Source of the DNA: Schaalia dentiphila ATCC 17982
GTDB lineage: Bacteria > Actinomycetota > Actinomycetes > Actinomycetales > Actinomycetaceae
Assembly: GCF_000154225.1 (NCBI RefSeq)
Contig: NZ_DS264586.1
Location: 2,262,527 to 2,326,526, forward strand
DNA: 64,000 nt
Reading direction: 5' to 3'
Within the stretch, counting starts at the first letter, position 1. Each line of letters starts with the position of its first letter. The notes below the pieces were generated by a model. That model saw only the letters and a list, made by a program, of their open reading frames with translations, searched no databases and was not told where the DNA came from. This document shows positions 1-8,851 of the stretch, piece by piece. The position numbers and the translations under genes were made by a program.

Positions 1-856
1 CGAACAGCATGGACAGCATGTCCATCTGGATGACGGACGTGTCCTGGAACTCGTCGAGGAGGACCGCGCGGAACTCTTCGCGCAGCGACTCGCGAACCGC
101 CGGGGCCTCGCGCACGATACGCGTGGCCAGGACGAGCTGGTCGGAAAAGTCCAGCACGCCCATGTCGCGCTTGCGCTTCTGATACTCCGCGATGGGGTCG
201 AGGAAGGCGATGCGGCGGCGGTTCGCCCGCAGCAGGCGCCGTGCGTCGTCGTTCGTCTCGCGCACCTGTTCGAGCTCGCGGCCAAAGCCCACGAGGGCCT
301 CGCGGGCGCTCTCCACCGTGTAGCCATGCTCGGCGAACTCGCCTGCCAGGTGCAGGATCTGTCCGACTGCCCCCAGGGGCGTGAGATCCTCGTCGAGGTC
401 GGTGGGCCACGCCTCGACAATCTGCAGCATGAGGTCCAGAGCCCCGGCCTCGGAGAGCATCGAGAAATCGGGGTCGATGCCGATACGCATCCCGTGCTCG
501 GACACGATGCGTTCGGCGAAGGAGTTGTAGGTGAGGGACACGGGGTCCTCGTCGAGGCGCTCGCGCAGCTGCGGCATCTCGCGTGAGAGAAGCCGGATGC
601 GTTCGCGCAGGCGCTCCCCCAGCTCGCCGGCTGCCTTGCGCGTGAAGGTGAGGCCGAGGATCGAGGACGGGCTCAGGTCGGGGTGGTTGGCGAGGAGCCA
701 CAGCACACGCATCGACATGGTCTCGGTCTTACCCGACCCCGCGCCCGCCACGACGAGGAGCGGGCGTCGCGGGGCCTCGATGACGCGCACCTGCTCGTGC
801 GTCGGGGTCTTCGTCGCGTCGACGATTGCCTGAATCTGCATGGCACTCAGAGCCAT
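1..856 (-). CDS. adnB: AdnB-like UvrD-family helicase/nuclease, N-terminal part (runs off the window)
   Basis: This is the first 285 codons of a superfamily 1 helicase; the rest lies beyond base 1. The start ATG (856-854) follows GGAAAGGACAG. The translation shows an intact Walker A (AGAGSGKTET), motif Ia (TFTRKAAGEL) and a Walker B/motif II of UvrD type (LLDEFQDTS) near the window edge. It begins 19 nt after the stop of the helicase-nuclease gene upstream, so the two form an operon. That matches mycobacterial adnA-adnB, whose products form a heterodimer that resects double-strand breaks. The AdnB identity rests on the motor motifs and the partner gene, because the expected C-terminal nuclease is not visible. 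A plain UvrD/PcrA helicase is the alternative. Confidence 0.85.
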   Translation of the reverse strand, partial: MALSAMQIQAIVDATKTPTHEQVRVIEAPRRPLLVVAGAGSGKTETMSMRVLWLLANHPDLSPSSILGLTFTRKAAGELGERLRERIRLLSREMPQLRERLDEDPVSLTYNSFAERIVSEHGMRIGIDPDFSMLSEAGALDLMLQIVEAWPTDLDEDLTPLGAVGQILHLAGEFAEHGYTVESAREALVGFGRELEQVRETNDDARRLLRANRRRIAFLDPIAEYQKRKRDMGVLDFSDQLVLATRIVREAPAVRESLREEFRAVLLDEFQDTSVIQMDMLSMLF

Positions 857-875
857 TGCACTGTCCTTTCCCACG

Positions 876-3800
876 TCACTCCACCACCTTGCGGCCGCGC
901 TCGCGCGCCGGGCACAGCCGGTCGAATGAGCAGTATCGGCAGGCCTCCTGCGAGGGCCTCGCCTCGAAGTACGGGCCACGGGCGCTGAGTGCCACCTCGC
1001 GCACCGACTCGCGCCACCGCTCCAGCTCCTCGCCCTGGAGCGCAGGCTGATCGTAGATCTGTGGCTTGGAGCCGCCCAGCAGTGCGATGCGAGCCCCCGC
1101 GACCTTTTCGCCCGAGGCGAGCATGGCCATCTGGTAGGCGGCCAGCTGCGGGTTTTCTGCGACGCTGGCCTTCGTGTAACCGCTCTTACCGGTCTTCAGG
1201 TCAGTGACGCGAACGCCCTCGTCCACCTGCTCGAGTCGGTCCATCCGGCCCCGGATGGTCACGCCCTCAACCTCGGACGATACCGTCTGTTCCACCGTGA
1301 CCTCACCGGGTACGCCGACGACGTAGGAGGCCAGGTTGTTCACGATCTCGCGCGCGTGGCGGTCGGAGACGCGACCAGCCCACGTGTCCAGGTTGTAGCC
1401 CAGCTCCTCGATACGCGCCTCCAGTGCCTCGGTGAGCTCCTCGGGGGTTCCGTGCGGATGCTCCTCGGCGACCGCGTGGACGAGGGTGCCGAGGCTGGCG
1501 GCCGCGTTCGACGGTGCATCGGCTCCGATCGTGGTGAGGAACCACCGCAGCGGGCATGCCAGCGCGCGTTCGAATTGCGACGGCGACAGGACGATCTGCC
1601 CGCGGTAGTCCTGCGCGCTGGTCGGCGTGCCACCCGCGCCCAGCCACCGGTGCGGCTGCGCGGAAGCAATCCCCTCGCGAGCCATGAGGGCCAGGAGGGT
1701 GGCGGCGAGCTGGGCGTCAGCCGGCTCGTCGGAGTTAGCCGCACGCGCCCGCAGGTCCGCGATGTGCCCGGACAGGGACAGCGGCGCCTCGACCGGATCC
1801 ACCGGGACGATGTCGTTCTCTCGATGGGTGCCAGCCAGGTACGCCACCAGGTCGAAAAACACTGAGGGCGCCGCGTCCTCCGAGCGCACCGCGCCGGCGT
1901 GCACGATGCTGCGAGAGCGCGTCACAGCCGCGACGAAGAGGCGATACTCATCATCCAGCACCGCGCGACGGGCTGCTCTCGTCGAGTCGATGAGCTCCTC
2001 GCGCCCATCCTCTCCCACGGCGACACGGCCCGCGCCCACGTCCGCGAGGAGGTCAGCGCGCAGAATCCGGTCGCGCAGGCGCAGGTTCGGCCAGGCCCCG
2101 TCCTGCAGGCCCGCGAGGACGACGACCTGCCAGTGGCGACCCATCGCCTGCGCGGGGGTGAGGACCTCGACGCCGCCCGGGCGCACGCCCACGCGCGAAA
2201 TCGTGTCGATGGGGACCGAGCCGGCCAGCAGCTCCGATGCGAAGCCCACGGCGGAGCCAGCGGGGTTGCGCTGCTCCCACACGTCGGCCACGCGCAGGAG
2301 TGCCACGACGGCGTCCAGCTGATCGTCGTACCAGCCCGACGAGTCATCCGACGCGATGGCCCGCGAGCGCCACTCGCCGGCCACCCCGGATGCCTCCCAG
2401 AGGGACCACAGGCGTTCCTGTGGGCGCACACTGCCGCTCATCCCCAGCTCCCACAGGCGCGCGGCGGTCTCGAGGGGCCGCGCGAGCATGGTGGCTGCGC
2501 GGGCGCGCTTGCCGCCCGCCTGCTCGGCCTGTTCGATGAACGGCCTCCACGTCTGCGGGTCACTGACGAGGTCGGCAGCCGTCAGCGGGATCGGCGCGGA
2601 TTCGCCGCCCGCTTCCTCGGCAGCCTGGGCGCGCGCGGCGTTCAGGCGACGCAGCAGACGGTGGATGGCGAGGGCGTCGGCTCGCACGAGGGGCGAGGGC
2701 AGGAGGCGCTCGGCGAGTTCGCGGCGCTGGGCCACGTCCGTGTCGCTCGTCCCCGTCGGCATGGTCACCAGGTCCAGGAGCAGGCGCGTCGTCGGCTGGG
2801 TCGCGAAGTCGAAGGCACGTCCGCCGCCCGCGACGGGCACGCCTCCGCGCGCCAGATAGCGGCTAGTTTCGGCAACCATCGAGGAGCTGCGCACGATAAC
2901 GACCTGATCCGAAAAGTCGATGCCGTCGTGCAGGTGGTGGGACCTGAGGGCTCGCGCGATGAGTGCCCCCATCTGCGAGGGAGTAGCGCCCAAGTGGGTG
3001 ACCAAAGCGCCCTCAGGAGCGTCGTCCGCGACGCCGGCCTCGCGCCGGGCGGGCGAGCCGGACTGTGCGATGCGCGCGCATGCCTGGCGCGCCAGCTCGC
3101 GCACGGCACGGGACATGTCGTAGACCTGGCCGAGCTCCGCGATCTCGACACCAAGAGCACTGGCAAGCCTGCGGTCCAGGTGCGGCTCGCCGCCGCGATA
3201 CCCAGCCACGGCCACATCGGAATCCGAGAAGGCAACGATCCGGGCACCCGCGCCGCGACAGGCTCGCAGCAGCCTCAGCGTCGAGGGCGTGCAATCCTGC
3301 AGGTCATCAACGATCACCACATCGGGCACCGGACACGGCGCCTGTACACCGCGCTTCGGCGCATCCTGCTCCCATGCGTCTATCAGATCGGCCGCGAGCG
3401 CCTGGATACGCGACAGGTCCACGCGCAGCGTGCGCGGATACTCCGGGGAACGCTCGTGCCCCTCCTCCAGCGCAGCAATAATCGCACCCGCGCCCTGCCA
3501 CTCCGGACGACCGAACCGGGCCCCGGCCTCGGACAGGGAGGACGCGTCCATCCCGGCCTCGCCCGCGCGGGCCACCAGGTTGCGCAACTCCCCGCGGAAG
3601 GCCGGCATCGCGCGCATCTGCGGTCCAATGTCCTCGGGCCACGGTGCATCCACCGACTCCAGGGCCTCGGCGAGCATCTGGTCCTGGGCCGCGCCCGTCA
3701 CCAGCTCCACGCCCTCCAAGGGCACGTCGCGCTGGGTGCGCCACGTAGCCACCACCTGATAGGCGAAAGAGGCAGGGGTACGCACCGGGCGCACCGCATC

Positions 3801-4061
3801 CGGACCAAGCGCCTGCGCGCGCGGGGTCAGCACGTCGGCACGCGTGCGATCGGGAGCGAGAATCAGCGCGGAGCGGCCCTGGGCGGCCGCCTCCTCAAAC
3901 ACGGCCAGGGCACACGTCGAGCGGCCCGAGGACGGGGCGCCGCGCGCAATCACGTCGCCCGAGCGCGCCGCGTCCACGACCGCACGCTGGTTCGCGTTCA
4001 GCTCCGGCAGACGCCACCAATCGGCGTTGCGGCTACGCAACCTGACCTTGATTTCGCTCAT
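876..4061 (-). CDS. adnA: AdnA-like helicase-nuclease with degenerate Walker A and Fe-S RecB nuclease domain
   Basis: A 1061-residue protein with an N-terminal UvrD-like motor and a C-terminal PD-(D/E)XK nuclease. The P-loop at residues 41-49 reads GAPSSGRST, so the catalytic Lys is Arg; motif II is DDLQD. The nuclease shows RMDRLE and VTDLKTGK. Four cysteines (one in ACPLRWF, three in CRYCSFDRLC near the C terminus) fit the 4Fe-4S staple of AddB/AdnA-type nucleases. I chose the ATG at 4061 (MSEIKVRLR); the frame stays open upstream, but that part is antisense to the divergent DUF3107 gene. It is the first gene of an operon with adnB. Known family role: break resection in recombination. A weak or dead motor is inferred from the Arg substitution and fits reports that AdnB is the working motor. 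Confidence 0.88.
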   Translation of the reverse strand: MSEIKVRLRSRNADWWRLPELNANQRAVVDAARSGDVIARGAPSSGRSTCALAVFEEAAAQGRSALILAPDRTRADVLTPRAQALGPDAVRPVRTPASFAYQVVATWRTQRDVPLEGVELVTGAAQDQMLAEALESVDAPWPEDIGPQMRAMPAFRGELRNLVARAGEAGMDASSLSEAGARFGRPEWQGAGAIIAALEEGHERSPEYPRTLRVDLSRIQALAADLIDAWEQDAPKRGVQAPCPVPDVVIVDDLQDCTPSTLRLLRACRGAGARIVAFSDSDVAVAGYRGGEPHLDRRLASALGVEIAELGQVYDMSRAVRELARQACARIAQSGSPARREAGVADDAPEGALVTHLGATPSQMGALIARALRSHHLHDGIDFSDQVVIVRSSSMVAETSRYLARGGVPVAGGGRAFDFATQPTTRLLLDLVTMPTGTSDTDVAQRRELAERLLPSPLVRADALAIHRLLRRLNAARAQAAEEAGGESAPIPLTAADLVSDPQTWRPFIEQAEQAGGKRARAATMLARPLETAARLWELGMSGSVRPQERLWSLWEASGVAGEWRSRAIASDDSSGWYDDQLDAVVALLRVADVWEQRNPAGSAVGFASELLAGSVPIDTISRVGVRPGGVEVLTPAQAMGRHWQVVVLAGLQDGAWPNLRLRDRILRADLLADVGAGRVAVGEDGREELIDSTRAARRAVLDDEYRLFVAAVTRSRSIVHAGAVRSEDAAPSVFFDLVAYLAGTHRENDIVPVDPVEAPLSLSGHIADLRARAANSDEPADAQLAATLLALMAREGIASAQPHRWLGAGGTPTSAQDYRGQIVLSPSQFERALACPLRWFLTTIGADAPSNAAASLGTLVHAVAEEHPHGTPEELTEALEARIEELGYNLDTWAGRVSDRHAREIVNNLASYVVGVPGEVTVEQTVSSEVEGVTIRGRMDRLEQVDEGVRVTDLKTGKSGYTKASVAENPQLAAYQMAMLASGEKVAGARIALLGGSKPQIYDQPALQGEELERWRESVREVALSARGPYFEARPSQEACRYCSFDRLCPARERGRKVVE

Positions 4062-4139
4062 AACGCAATACTCCCAGACCCCACCCGCATCTGCGGCACA
4101 TATGATGTCCATGACGATATTTACCAGCAAGGAGTCAAC

Positions 4140-4367
4140 ATGGAGATCTTCATCGGCATCCGCGACAACACGCGCCAGCTCGCCCTCGACGTCGACATGA
4201 CCGAAAACGAACTCATGGCGAAGGTCAACGAGGCCCTCATCTCCGCCCACGGCGTCCTCGATATCACGGACACGAAGGGCCAGCGCACCCTCGTACCCGC
4301 ACACGCCCTCGGCTACGTGCAGATCGCCAACAAGACCGAACGCCGCGTCGGTTTCGCAATCCACTGA
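4140..4367 (+). CDS. DUF3107 family small protein
   Basis: A 75-residue protein beginning MEIFIGIRDN and ending RRVGFAIH. It matches DUF3107, a short conserved actinobacterial family (TB9.4/Rv3208A-like) with no known biochemical role. The start is supported by AAGGAG six nt upstream. It is transcribed divergently from adnA across a gap of 78 nt that must hold both promoters. In mycobacteria, as I recall, the same family sits near a ferritin-like gene and an rhlE-type helicase, as here. The protein has no signal peptide or membrane segment and is presumably cytosolic. Confidence 0.85.
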   Translation: MEIFIGIRDNTRQLALDVDMTENELMAKVNEALISAHGVLDITDTKGQRTLVPAHALGYVQIANKTERRVGFAIH

Positions 4368-4381
4368 TTCGCGCCCAAACG

Positions 4382-4438
4382 AACGAGGCCGGGGAACCCG
4401 AGCGGTTGCGATACCGCCCGAGGAACCCCGGTCTCGTT
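4382..4438. terminator. Hairpin between convergent genes
   Basis: Arms AACGAGGCCGGGG (4382-4394) and CCCCGGTCTCGTT (4426-4438) pair with one wobble, and a T-rich stretch follows. It sits between the stop of the DUF3107 gene and the stop of the ferritin-like gene and could serve both. Confidence 0.65.
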
Positions 4439-4452
4439 TATACCCTGTGGCC

Positions 4453-5082
4453 TCAGGCCTTCAGGTGAATGTCCTTCATGCGCTCCCCGTGACGCTTGAT
4501 CACGTACTCCGTGATCTCATCGACGTTCTCCGGGGACGCAGCCAGCGACGGGTAGGTGAACAGCGTCGCGCGCACCAGGCCGAGGGCCTCGCCCGCCACG
4601 CGGCGCCCCCACAGGGACAGGCGCGCAGACAGCTGCTCGTCAGCCTCGATCTGCGGGCCCAGGTGCGCGCGCACCCAGTGCCCCTGCTCGAATGGCCACA
4701 CGTCCTCGATGCCCTCGAACAGGCCGTGCACCTTCGCGACGCGGATCAGCATGTCGCCCAGCATGCCGCGGGTAATGAACGTCTTGACAGCCCGCTCCGC
4801 GAACGTCGTCGGACGCGTGCGCGCATCCAGGTCGTCGTACGCTCCCGAGAACGCGTTACCGGCCGCCAGCAGATCAAAGCCGCGGTGCGCACTCCACACC
4901 TCAAGCTGCTGATAAAGCTTGAAGCACTGCGCGGCCATGCGCGCATGCTCCACGTGGGCCTCGAACGTAGGGGCCTGCTCACCATCCTTCGCCAGGCGCG
5001 TCATGAACGCGAGCGACGAATAGGCGAGAATACCAAGGACTTCGGCGTCGTCGGCGGGGACGGAATCAAACTCGTGTGCCAT
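4453..5082 (-). CDS. Ferritin-like fold protein
   Basis: A 209-residue, mostly helical protein (MAHEFDSVPADDAEVLGILAY). It resembles the ferritin-like/tRNA-hydroxylase-like family that neighbours rhlE in mycobacteria (Rv3210c type, from memory). Glu/His-containing helices are present, but I cannot assign a complete di-iron site by eye, so metal binding and activity are open. The frame stays open further upstream. I chose the ATG at 5082 because a TATGCT minus-10 box (5089-5094) ends six nt before it, which suggests a leaderless mRNA. Transcription is divergent from the DEAD-box helicase. A shared RNA-related role with that helicase is possible but only inferred. Confidence 0.7.
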   Translation of the reverse strand: MAHEFDSVPADDAEVLGILAYSSLAFMTRLAKDGEQAPTFEAHVEHARMAAQCFKLYQQLEVWSAHRGFDLLAAGNAFSGAYDDLDARTRPTTFAERAVKTFITRGMLGDMLIRVAKVHGLFEGIEDVWPFEQGHWVRAHLGPQIEADEQLSARLSLWGRRVAGEALGLVRATLFTYPSLAASPENVDEITEYVIKRHGERMKDIHLKA

Positions 5083-5088
5083 GACTCC

Positions 5089-5094
5089 AGCATA
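5089..5094 (-). promoter_or_regulatory. minus-10 box, leaderless start of ferritin-like gene
   Basis: TATGCT on the minus strand, six nt before the ATG at 5082. The spacing leaves no room for a 5' leader, so transcription probably begins at or next to the start codon. Confidence 0.5.
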
Positions 5095-5336
5095 GTGCCT
5101 GACAAGCTCCACGGCCCGGCGCATGATTCCTACTTCTGTGCATTTGGTAGCCGTCTCTGTGACCAGCCCCTCCCCCGCGAACTCCTCACACACCATTACA
5201 CTGAAAGGTGACCACCGGAAGACCGGTCGCATTCTTGACTACATAACACGTACGCGTGGACGAGAATCCCCGCCCCAGATAATGCGCGATCGGCACCGAC
5301 CCCAACCCCGGAAAAGCCCGGGAGACAAGGTAGATC

Positions 5337-7082
5337 GTGACCAACACGAGCACTGAGGCAACTGTGCCCACCACCGACGTTGACACCACCGAGAAGGCCA
5401 CCCCGGCCTCGTCCGTCGAATACTCCGCAGGCGTCGTCCGCCTCGGCAACATCAAGCCCGCAGCCCCCGAGGTCGAAGAGGCCACCCCGGACATTTCCGG
5501 CAAGGGCGAGGACCTCGACAAGAAGTCCTTCGCAGACTTCGGCGTCACCGACCCGATCGTCGACGCCCTCGAAGACCAGGGCATCACGCATCCCTTCCCG
5601 ATCCAGGCCCTGACGCTTGGCCCCGCGCTGGAGCGCCACGACATCATCGGCCAGGCCAAGACCGGCACCGGCAAGACCCTCGGCTTCGGCATCCCCGTCC
5701 TCGAGGACGTCATCGCGCCCGACGAAGAGGGCTACGAGGACCTCCTCAACCCGAACAAGCCGCAGGCGCTCATCATCCTGCCGACCCGCGAGCTCACCAA
5801 GCAGGTCGCCCAGGACCTGCGCGAGGCCGCCAAGTACCTGTCGACCCGCATCGTCGAAATCTACGGCGGCGTCGCCTTCGAGCCCCAGATCGAGGCTCTC
5901 GAGCGTGGCGCCGACATCGTCGTGGGCACGCCCGGCCGCCTCATCGACCTGCTGCGTAAGGGCCACCTGCACCTGTCCGGCGTCGAGACCGTCGTCCTCG
6001 ACGAGGCCGACGAGATGCTCGACCTGGGCTTCCTGCCCGACGTCGAAACGCTGCTCAGCCGCGTCCCCGAGAACCGCCACACCATGCTGTTCTCCGCGAC
6101 CATGCCCGGCCCCGTCGTGGCCCTCGCCCGCCGCTTCATGGTCCAGCCGACCCACATCCGCGCGCAGGATCCCGACGACCAGAACCAGACCGTCAACACG
6201 GTCAAGCAGGTCATCTACCGCGTTCACGCCATGAACAAGGTCGAGGTCGTCGCCCGTATCCTCCAGGCGGAGGGGCGCGGCCGGACCGTCATCTTCTGCC
6301 GCACCAAGCGCACGGCTGCCCGCCTGGGCGAGGACCTGACCGCCCGCGGTTTCGCGGTCGGCTCGCTGCACGGCGACCTGGGGCAGGGCGCGCGCGAGCA
6401 GGCTCTGCGCGCCTTCCGTAACGGCAAGGTCGACGTCCTGGTCGCCACCGACGTCGCTGCACGAGGCATCGACGTCGACGACGTCACGCACGTCATCAAC
6501 TACCAGTGCCCCGAAGACGAGAAGATCTACATCCACCGCATCGGTCGCACGGGCCGCGCGGGCAACTCGGGCACGGCCGTCACCTTCGTTGACTGGGACG
6601 ATACGCCGCGCTGGTCGCTCATCTCCAAGGCCCTGGGCCTGGGTGTGCCGGATCCGCTCGAGACCTACCACACCTCCCCCCACCTGTTCACCGACCTGCA
6701 TATCCCGGAGGGCACGACCGGTCGTCTGCCGCGCGCCAAGCGCACACGCGCCGGCCTGGATGCGGAGGTGTTGGAGGACCTGGGCGGTTCGTCTCCTCGC
6801 CGCGAGGGCCGAGGCCGTGGCTCGCGCGGCGGGTCCCGAGGCGCCTCTCGGGGTGGCCGTGGGCGTTCGGCGCGTTCGGGCGGCACTTCGGATTCAGCGC
6901 GCGGCTCTCGGTCGCGCGGTTCCCAGGACGGGGATCGCACGCTGAACGCCGGTAAGGGGGGTCGATCGGATCGCGGTACGCGTGGCCGTGGCCGCGGCGA
7001 GCACTCGCAGCATGCGGGTGAGGCGTCTGAGGGCGCGCCCCGCGCCCGCAAGCGCATCCGCCGCCGCAAGGGCGCCGAGTGA
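5337..7082 (+). CDS. rhlE: DEAD-box ATP-dependent RNA helicase, RhlE-like
   Basis: A 581-residue protein with all DEAD-box motifs in order: Q motif (GITHPFPIQ, 82-90), motif I AKTGTGKT (107-114), PTREL, GTPGRL, DEAD (about 222-225), SAT (about 252), VATDVAARGID and HRIGRTGR (about 400-407). An acidic N-terminal extension of about 65 residues comes first. The last 110 residues are Arg/Gly/Ser-rich (RGG-like), typical of RNA-binding tails in cold-adaptation or ribosome-assembly helicases. The start is GTG with AAGG six nt upstream. A strong terminator follows at 7112. It unwinds structured RNA using ATP; whether the substrate is rRNA or mRNA is not shown. Confidence 0.93.
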   Translation: MTNTSTEATVPTTDVDTTEKATPASSVEYSAGVVRLGNIKPAAPEVEEATPDISGKGEDLDKKSFADFGVTDPIVDALEDQGITHPFPIQALTLGPALERHDIIGQAKTGTGKTLGFGIPVLEDVIAPDEEGYEDLLNPNKPQALIILPTRELTKQVAQDLREAAKYLSTRIVEIYGGVAFEPQIEALERGADIVVGTPGRLIDLLRKGHLHLSGVETVVLDEADEMLDLGFLPDVETLLSRVPENRHTMLFSATMPGPVVALARRFMVQPTHIRAQDPDDQNQTVNTVKQVIYRVHAMNKVEVVARILQAEGRGRTVIFCRTKRTAARLGEDLTARGFAVGSLHGDLGQGAREQALRAFRNGKVDVLVATDVAARGIDVDDVTHVINYQCPEDEKIYIHRIGRTGRAGNSGTAVTFVDWDDTPRWSLISKALGLGVPDPLETYHTSPHLFTDLHIPEGTTGRLPRAKRTRAGLDAEVLEDLGGSSPRREGRGRGSRGGSRGASRGGRGRSARSGGTSDSARGSRSRGSQDGDRTLNAGKGGRSDRGTRGRGRGEHSQHAGEASEGAPRARKRIRRRKGAE

Positions 7083-7111
7083 GGCTGTCAGCGTCGCACT
7101 GATACGACATG

Positions 7112-7156
7112 AGGAGGGGCCCGAGCCGAAAGGCTTGGGCCCTCCCCTGTTTTTTA
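7112..7156 (+). terminator. Rho-independent terminator of the RhlE-like gene
   Basis: A GC-rich stem of about 15 bp (arms 7112-7127 and 7132-7148, GAAA loop) is followed directly by TGTTTTTTATT. This is one of the clearest intrinsic terminators in the window. Confidence 0.93.
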
Positions 7157-7723
7157 TTGTTCTCCGGCGCATCCCTGCTGTGGCATTGACGCACGTAGCT
7201 CCGGATCACGCACACGGGTGCGGTGAGCATGAGAGGCGTCCACGCCGACCCACGACCGTAGCCTGAGTCTGTCACTGACGCACTCCACGCCTGCAGCACT
7301 AGGTCCGCACGATAGACGCTGCACCAGCTATTGAAGCGCTACACCCGTTACGGGGCACTACACCCGAACAGAAGAGGTGTAATGCCTACGGATCGGGTGC
7401 AGTGCCCCCACGACAAGGGCAAAAGCGGGCTGCCCTGTGCCAACAGCTTGACAACGGTGCTCAGGCACTGCCACGAAGCTGTCGAAAACTCGGTGGAGCA
7501 CCGCTCTGTCCCCCACATTCAGATACCACCGACCGGCGCACTGGCTCTATCCACCACCAGGTTGTCACCGGGAGGGGCCGATGCTCGGCTGCACTCCCTC
7601 ATTGAGGTCATGCCTGCATCCCAGGAGGCTCCTCGCGCTGTCGGTGGGCTCACCTTCCGAAGTGAACGGCCGACACCTCCCGCTGCAGCATCCCTGCAAG
7701 AGCCTACCGAAGCCCCGTGCGGA
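7157..7723. other. Gene-free stretch
   Basis: This is about 570 bp between the RhlE terminator and the stop of the AlbA_2 gene. Open frames exist but none shows a recognisable motif, a good ribosome site or normal codon use; one on the plus strand would run antisense into the AlbA_2 gene. The only structured element is the repeat cluster at 7336-7410. It may be decayed sequence or hold a small RNA; I cannot tell. Confidence 0.5.
7336..7410. repeat. Four-copy direct/inverted repeat (GGCACTACACCC-like)
   Basis: Two direct copies, GCGCTACACCC (7336-7346) and GGGCACTACACCC (7353-7365), are followed by two inverted copies, GGTGTAATGCC (7376-7386) and GGGTGCAGTGCCCC (7395-7408). The inner and outer copies can pair, so the DNA or RNA could fold into a cruciform. 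It looks like a multi-site operator or a structured RNA, with no gene directly attached. Confidence 0.55.
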
Positions 7724-8701
7724 TCACTCCTCTTCCGACGCCGGCAAGATGCTCCTCTCGCGCTCGGTGAGAACCCGCTCGACGACGCCCGGCAGGCGCG
7801 TCGGCACTTCGCGGCGGCGCAGGGCGAGGAGGCGCACGCGCGTCCACGGGGAGACTCGCACGCTTTCGGGCCAGCGAGTTGAGACGTACTGGACCGCGTC
7901 CACCACCTCCAGGCGTCGCGTCGAATTGCCCACGCGCACCCACAACTCTGCTTCCCCCTTACCCTTGGGTCCCCTCAGATAAACGGGGCGGGGCGAAGGC
8001 GGGATGGTCACGCGGCACACATCTTGGCGTTCGTACCCATCCTGCGGGTCCGTGGCCTCGGCAAAGTCGAGCCTCGGCAGAGTGGCGGCATTGGTCCCCA
8101 TTCGCTGGCCCCACAGGTCGCGGATCCACAGCTCGAAACGGTCAGCGTCCGGGGTCTTGAGGGTCGCATAGTCGGGGCCAAGCCCGATAAGCCGTCCCTC
8201 GTCGTCGACGCCGATGAGGAGAGTGCCGCCACCGGAGTTCATGAAGGCGGCGACGGTTTTGGCGATAACGGTCTCCATTGCATCGTCGCGTTTGCCGGAA
8301 CGCATGTTCCAGCGGGCGCTCGACTTGAATTCGAGGGAGTCGGATTCGCCGTGCCTGGCAACCTCGGAGATGGGGTCGAGGCCGGGGCGCGGGTGCAGGT
8401 AGGCGGCGATCAGGGAAACAACGATGACGACGACGAGGGCAACCAGCGCGGCGACGCCGATCATCCCAGGTTTCCACAGGTCACCGGAGTCGAAGATCCA
8501 ACCGGCGATCACCAAGCCACCCCACAGGCCGGCCAGGCCGGTCAGAGTTGCTGACGCGGTGGACATCGTCATGCGGTTCTTCAGGACCCGGCGCACTACG
8601 ACGCCGATCAGCCACGCGATGAGGACCAAGACCTGCTGGATGAACACCATCCAGATCAGGTCCGGGCTCGCCGGGACGAATGAGCCGTTCGTTGGTTCCA
8701 C
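7724..8701 (-). CDS. Membrane-anchored AlbA_2 (Schlafen-type) domain protein
   Basis: A 325-residue protein. Three hydrophobic segments lie in the first 105 residues (around 15-38, 50-70 and 78-101). A soluble domain follows with the AlbA_2/Schlafen hallmark: SDSLEFKSSARW, then AAFMNSGGGTLLIGVDDEGRLIGL. AlbA_2 domains bind nucleic acid or nucleotides and occur in regulators and in anti-phage systems; the activity here is unknown. The start is GTG with GAAAGGACACCC upstream. It is a single gene facing the gene-free stretch at its 3' end. A role in sensing or defence at the membrane is inference. Confidence 0.8.
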   Translation of the reverse strand: MEPTNGSFVPASPDLIWMVFIQQVLVLIAWLIGVVVRRVLKNRMTMSTASATLTGLAGLWGGLVIAGWIFDSGDLWKPGMIGVAALVALVVVIVVSLIAAYLHPRPGLDPISEVARHGESDSLEFKSSARWNMRSGKRDDAMETVIAKTVAAFMNSGGGTLLIGVDDEGRLIGLGPDYATLKTPDADRFELWIRDLWGQRMGTNAATLPRLDFAEATDPQDGYERQDVCRVTIPPSPRPVYLRGPKGKGEAELWVRVGNSTRRLEVVDAVQYVSTRWPESVRVSPWTRVRLLALRRREVPTRLPGVVERVLTERERSILPASEEE

Positions 8702-8814
8702 GGGTGTCCTTTCGGGTTTCGACGCTTATCACTCCTAAGACATCATAGGAAACTGAACGAATCCTCAAAGCCCGGCGCACGTTCCCTCGAAGCCGCCCGC
8801 GCGCGCAGCGAAGC

Positions 8815-8844
8815 CCCGGCCAGCGGAGTCAACCGCCGGCCGGG
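8815..8844. terminator. GC-rich hairpin downstream of the CPBP gene
   Basis: Arms CCCGGCCAGCGG (8815-8826) and CCGCCGGCCGGG (8833-8844) match at 11 of 12 positions. There is no clear T run, so termination is plausible but weak. Confidence 0.45.
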
Positions 8845-8851
8845 ACCACGC

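Noticed and set aside
1899..4367. Long plus-strand open frame antisense to adnA
   Set aside because: It is a GC-driven shadow of adnA. Only its last 75 codons (4140-4367) are a real gene with a ribosome site.
7331..7882. 183-codon plus-strand open frame in the gene-free stretch
   Set aside because: Its second part is antisense to the AlbA_2 gene and the first part has no recognisable motif or good ribosome site.
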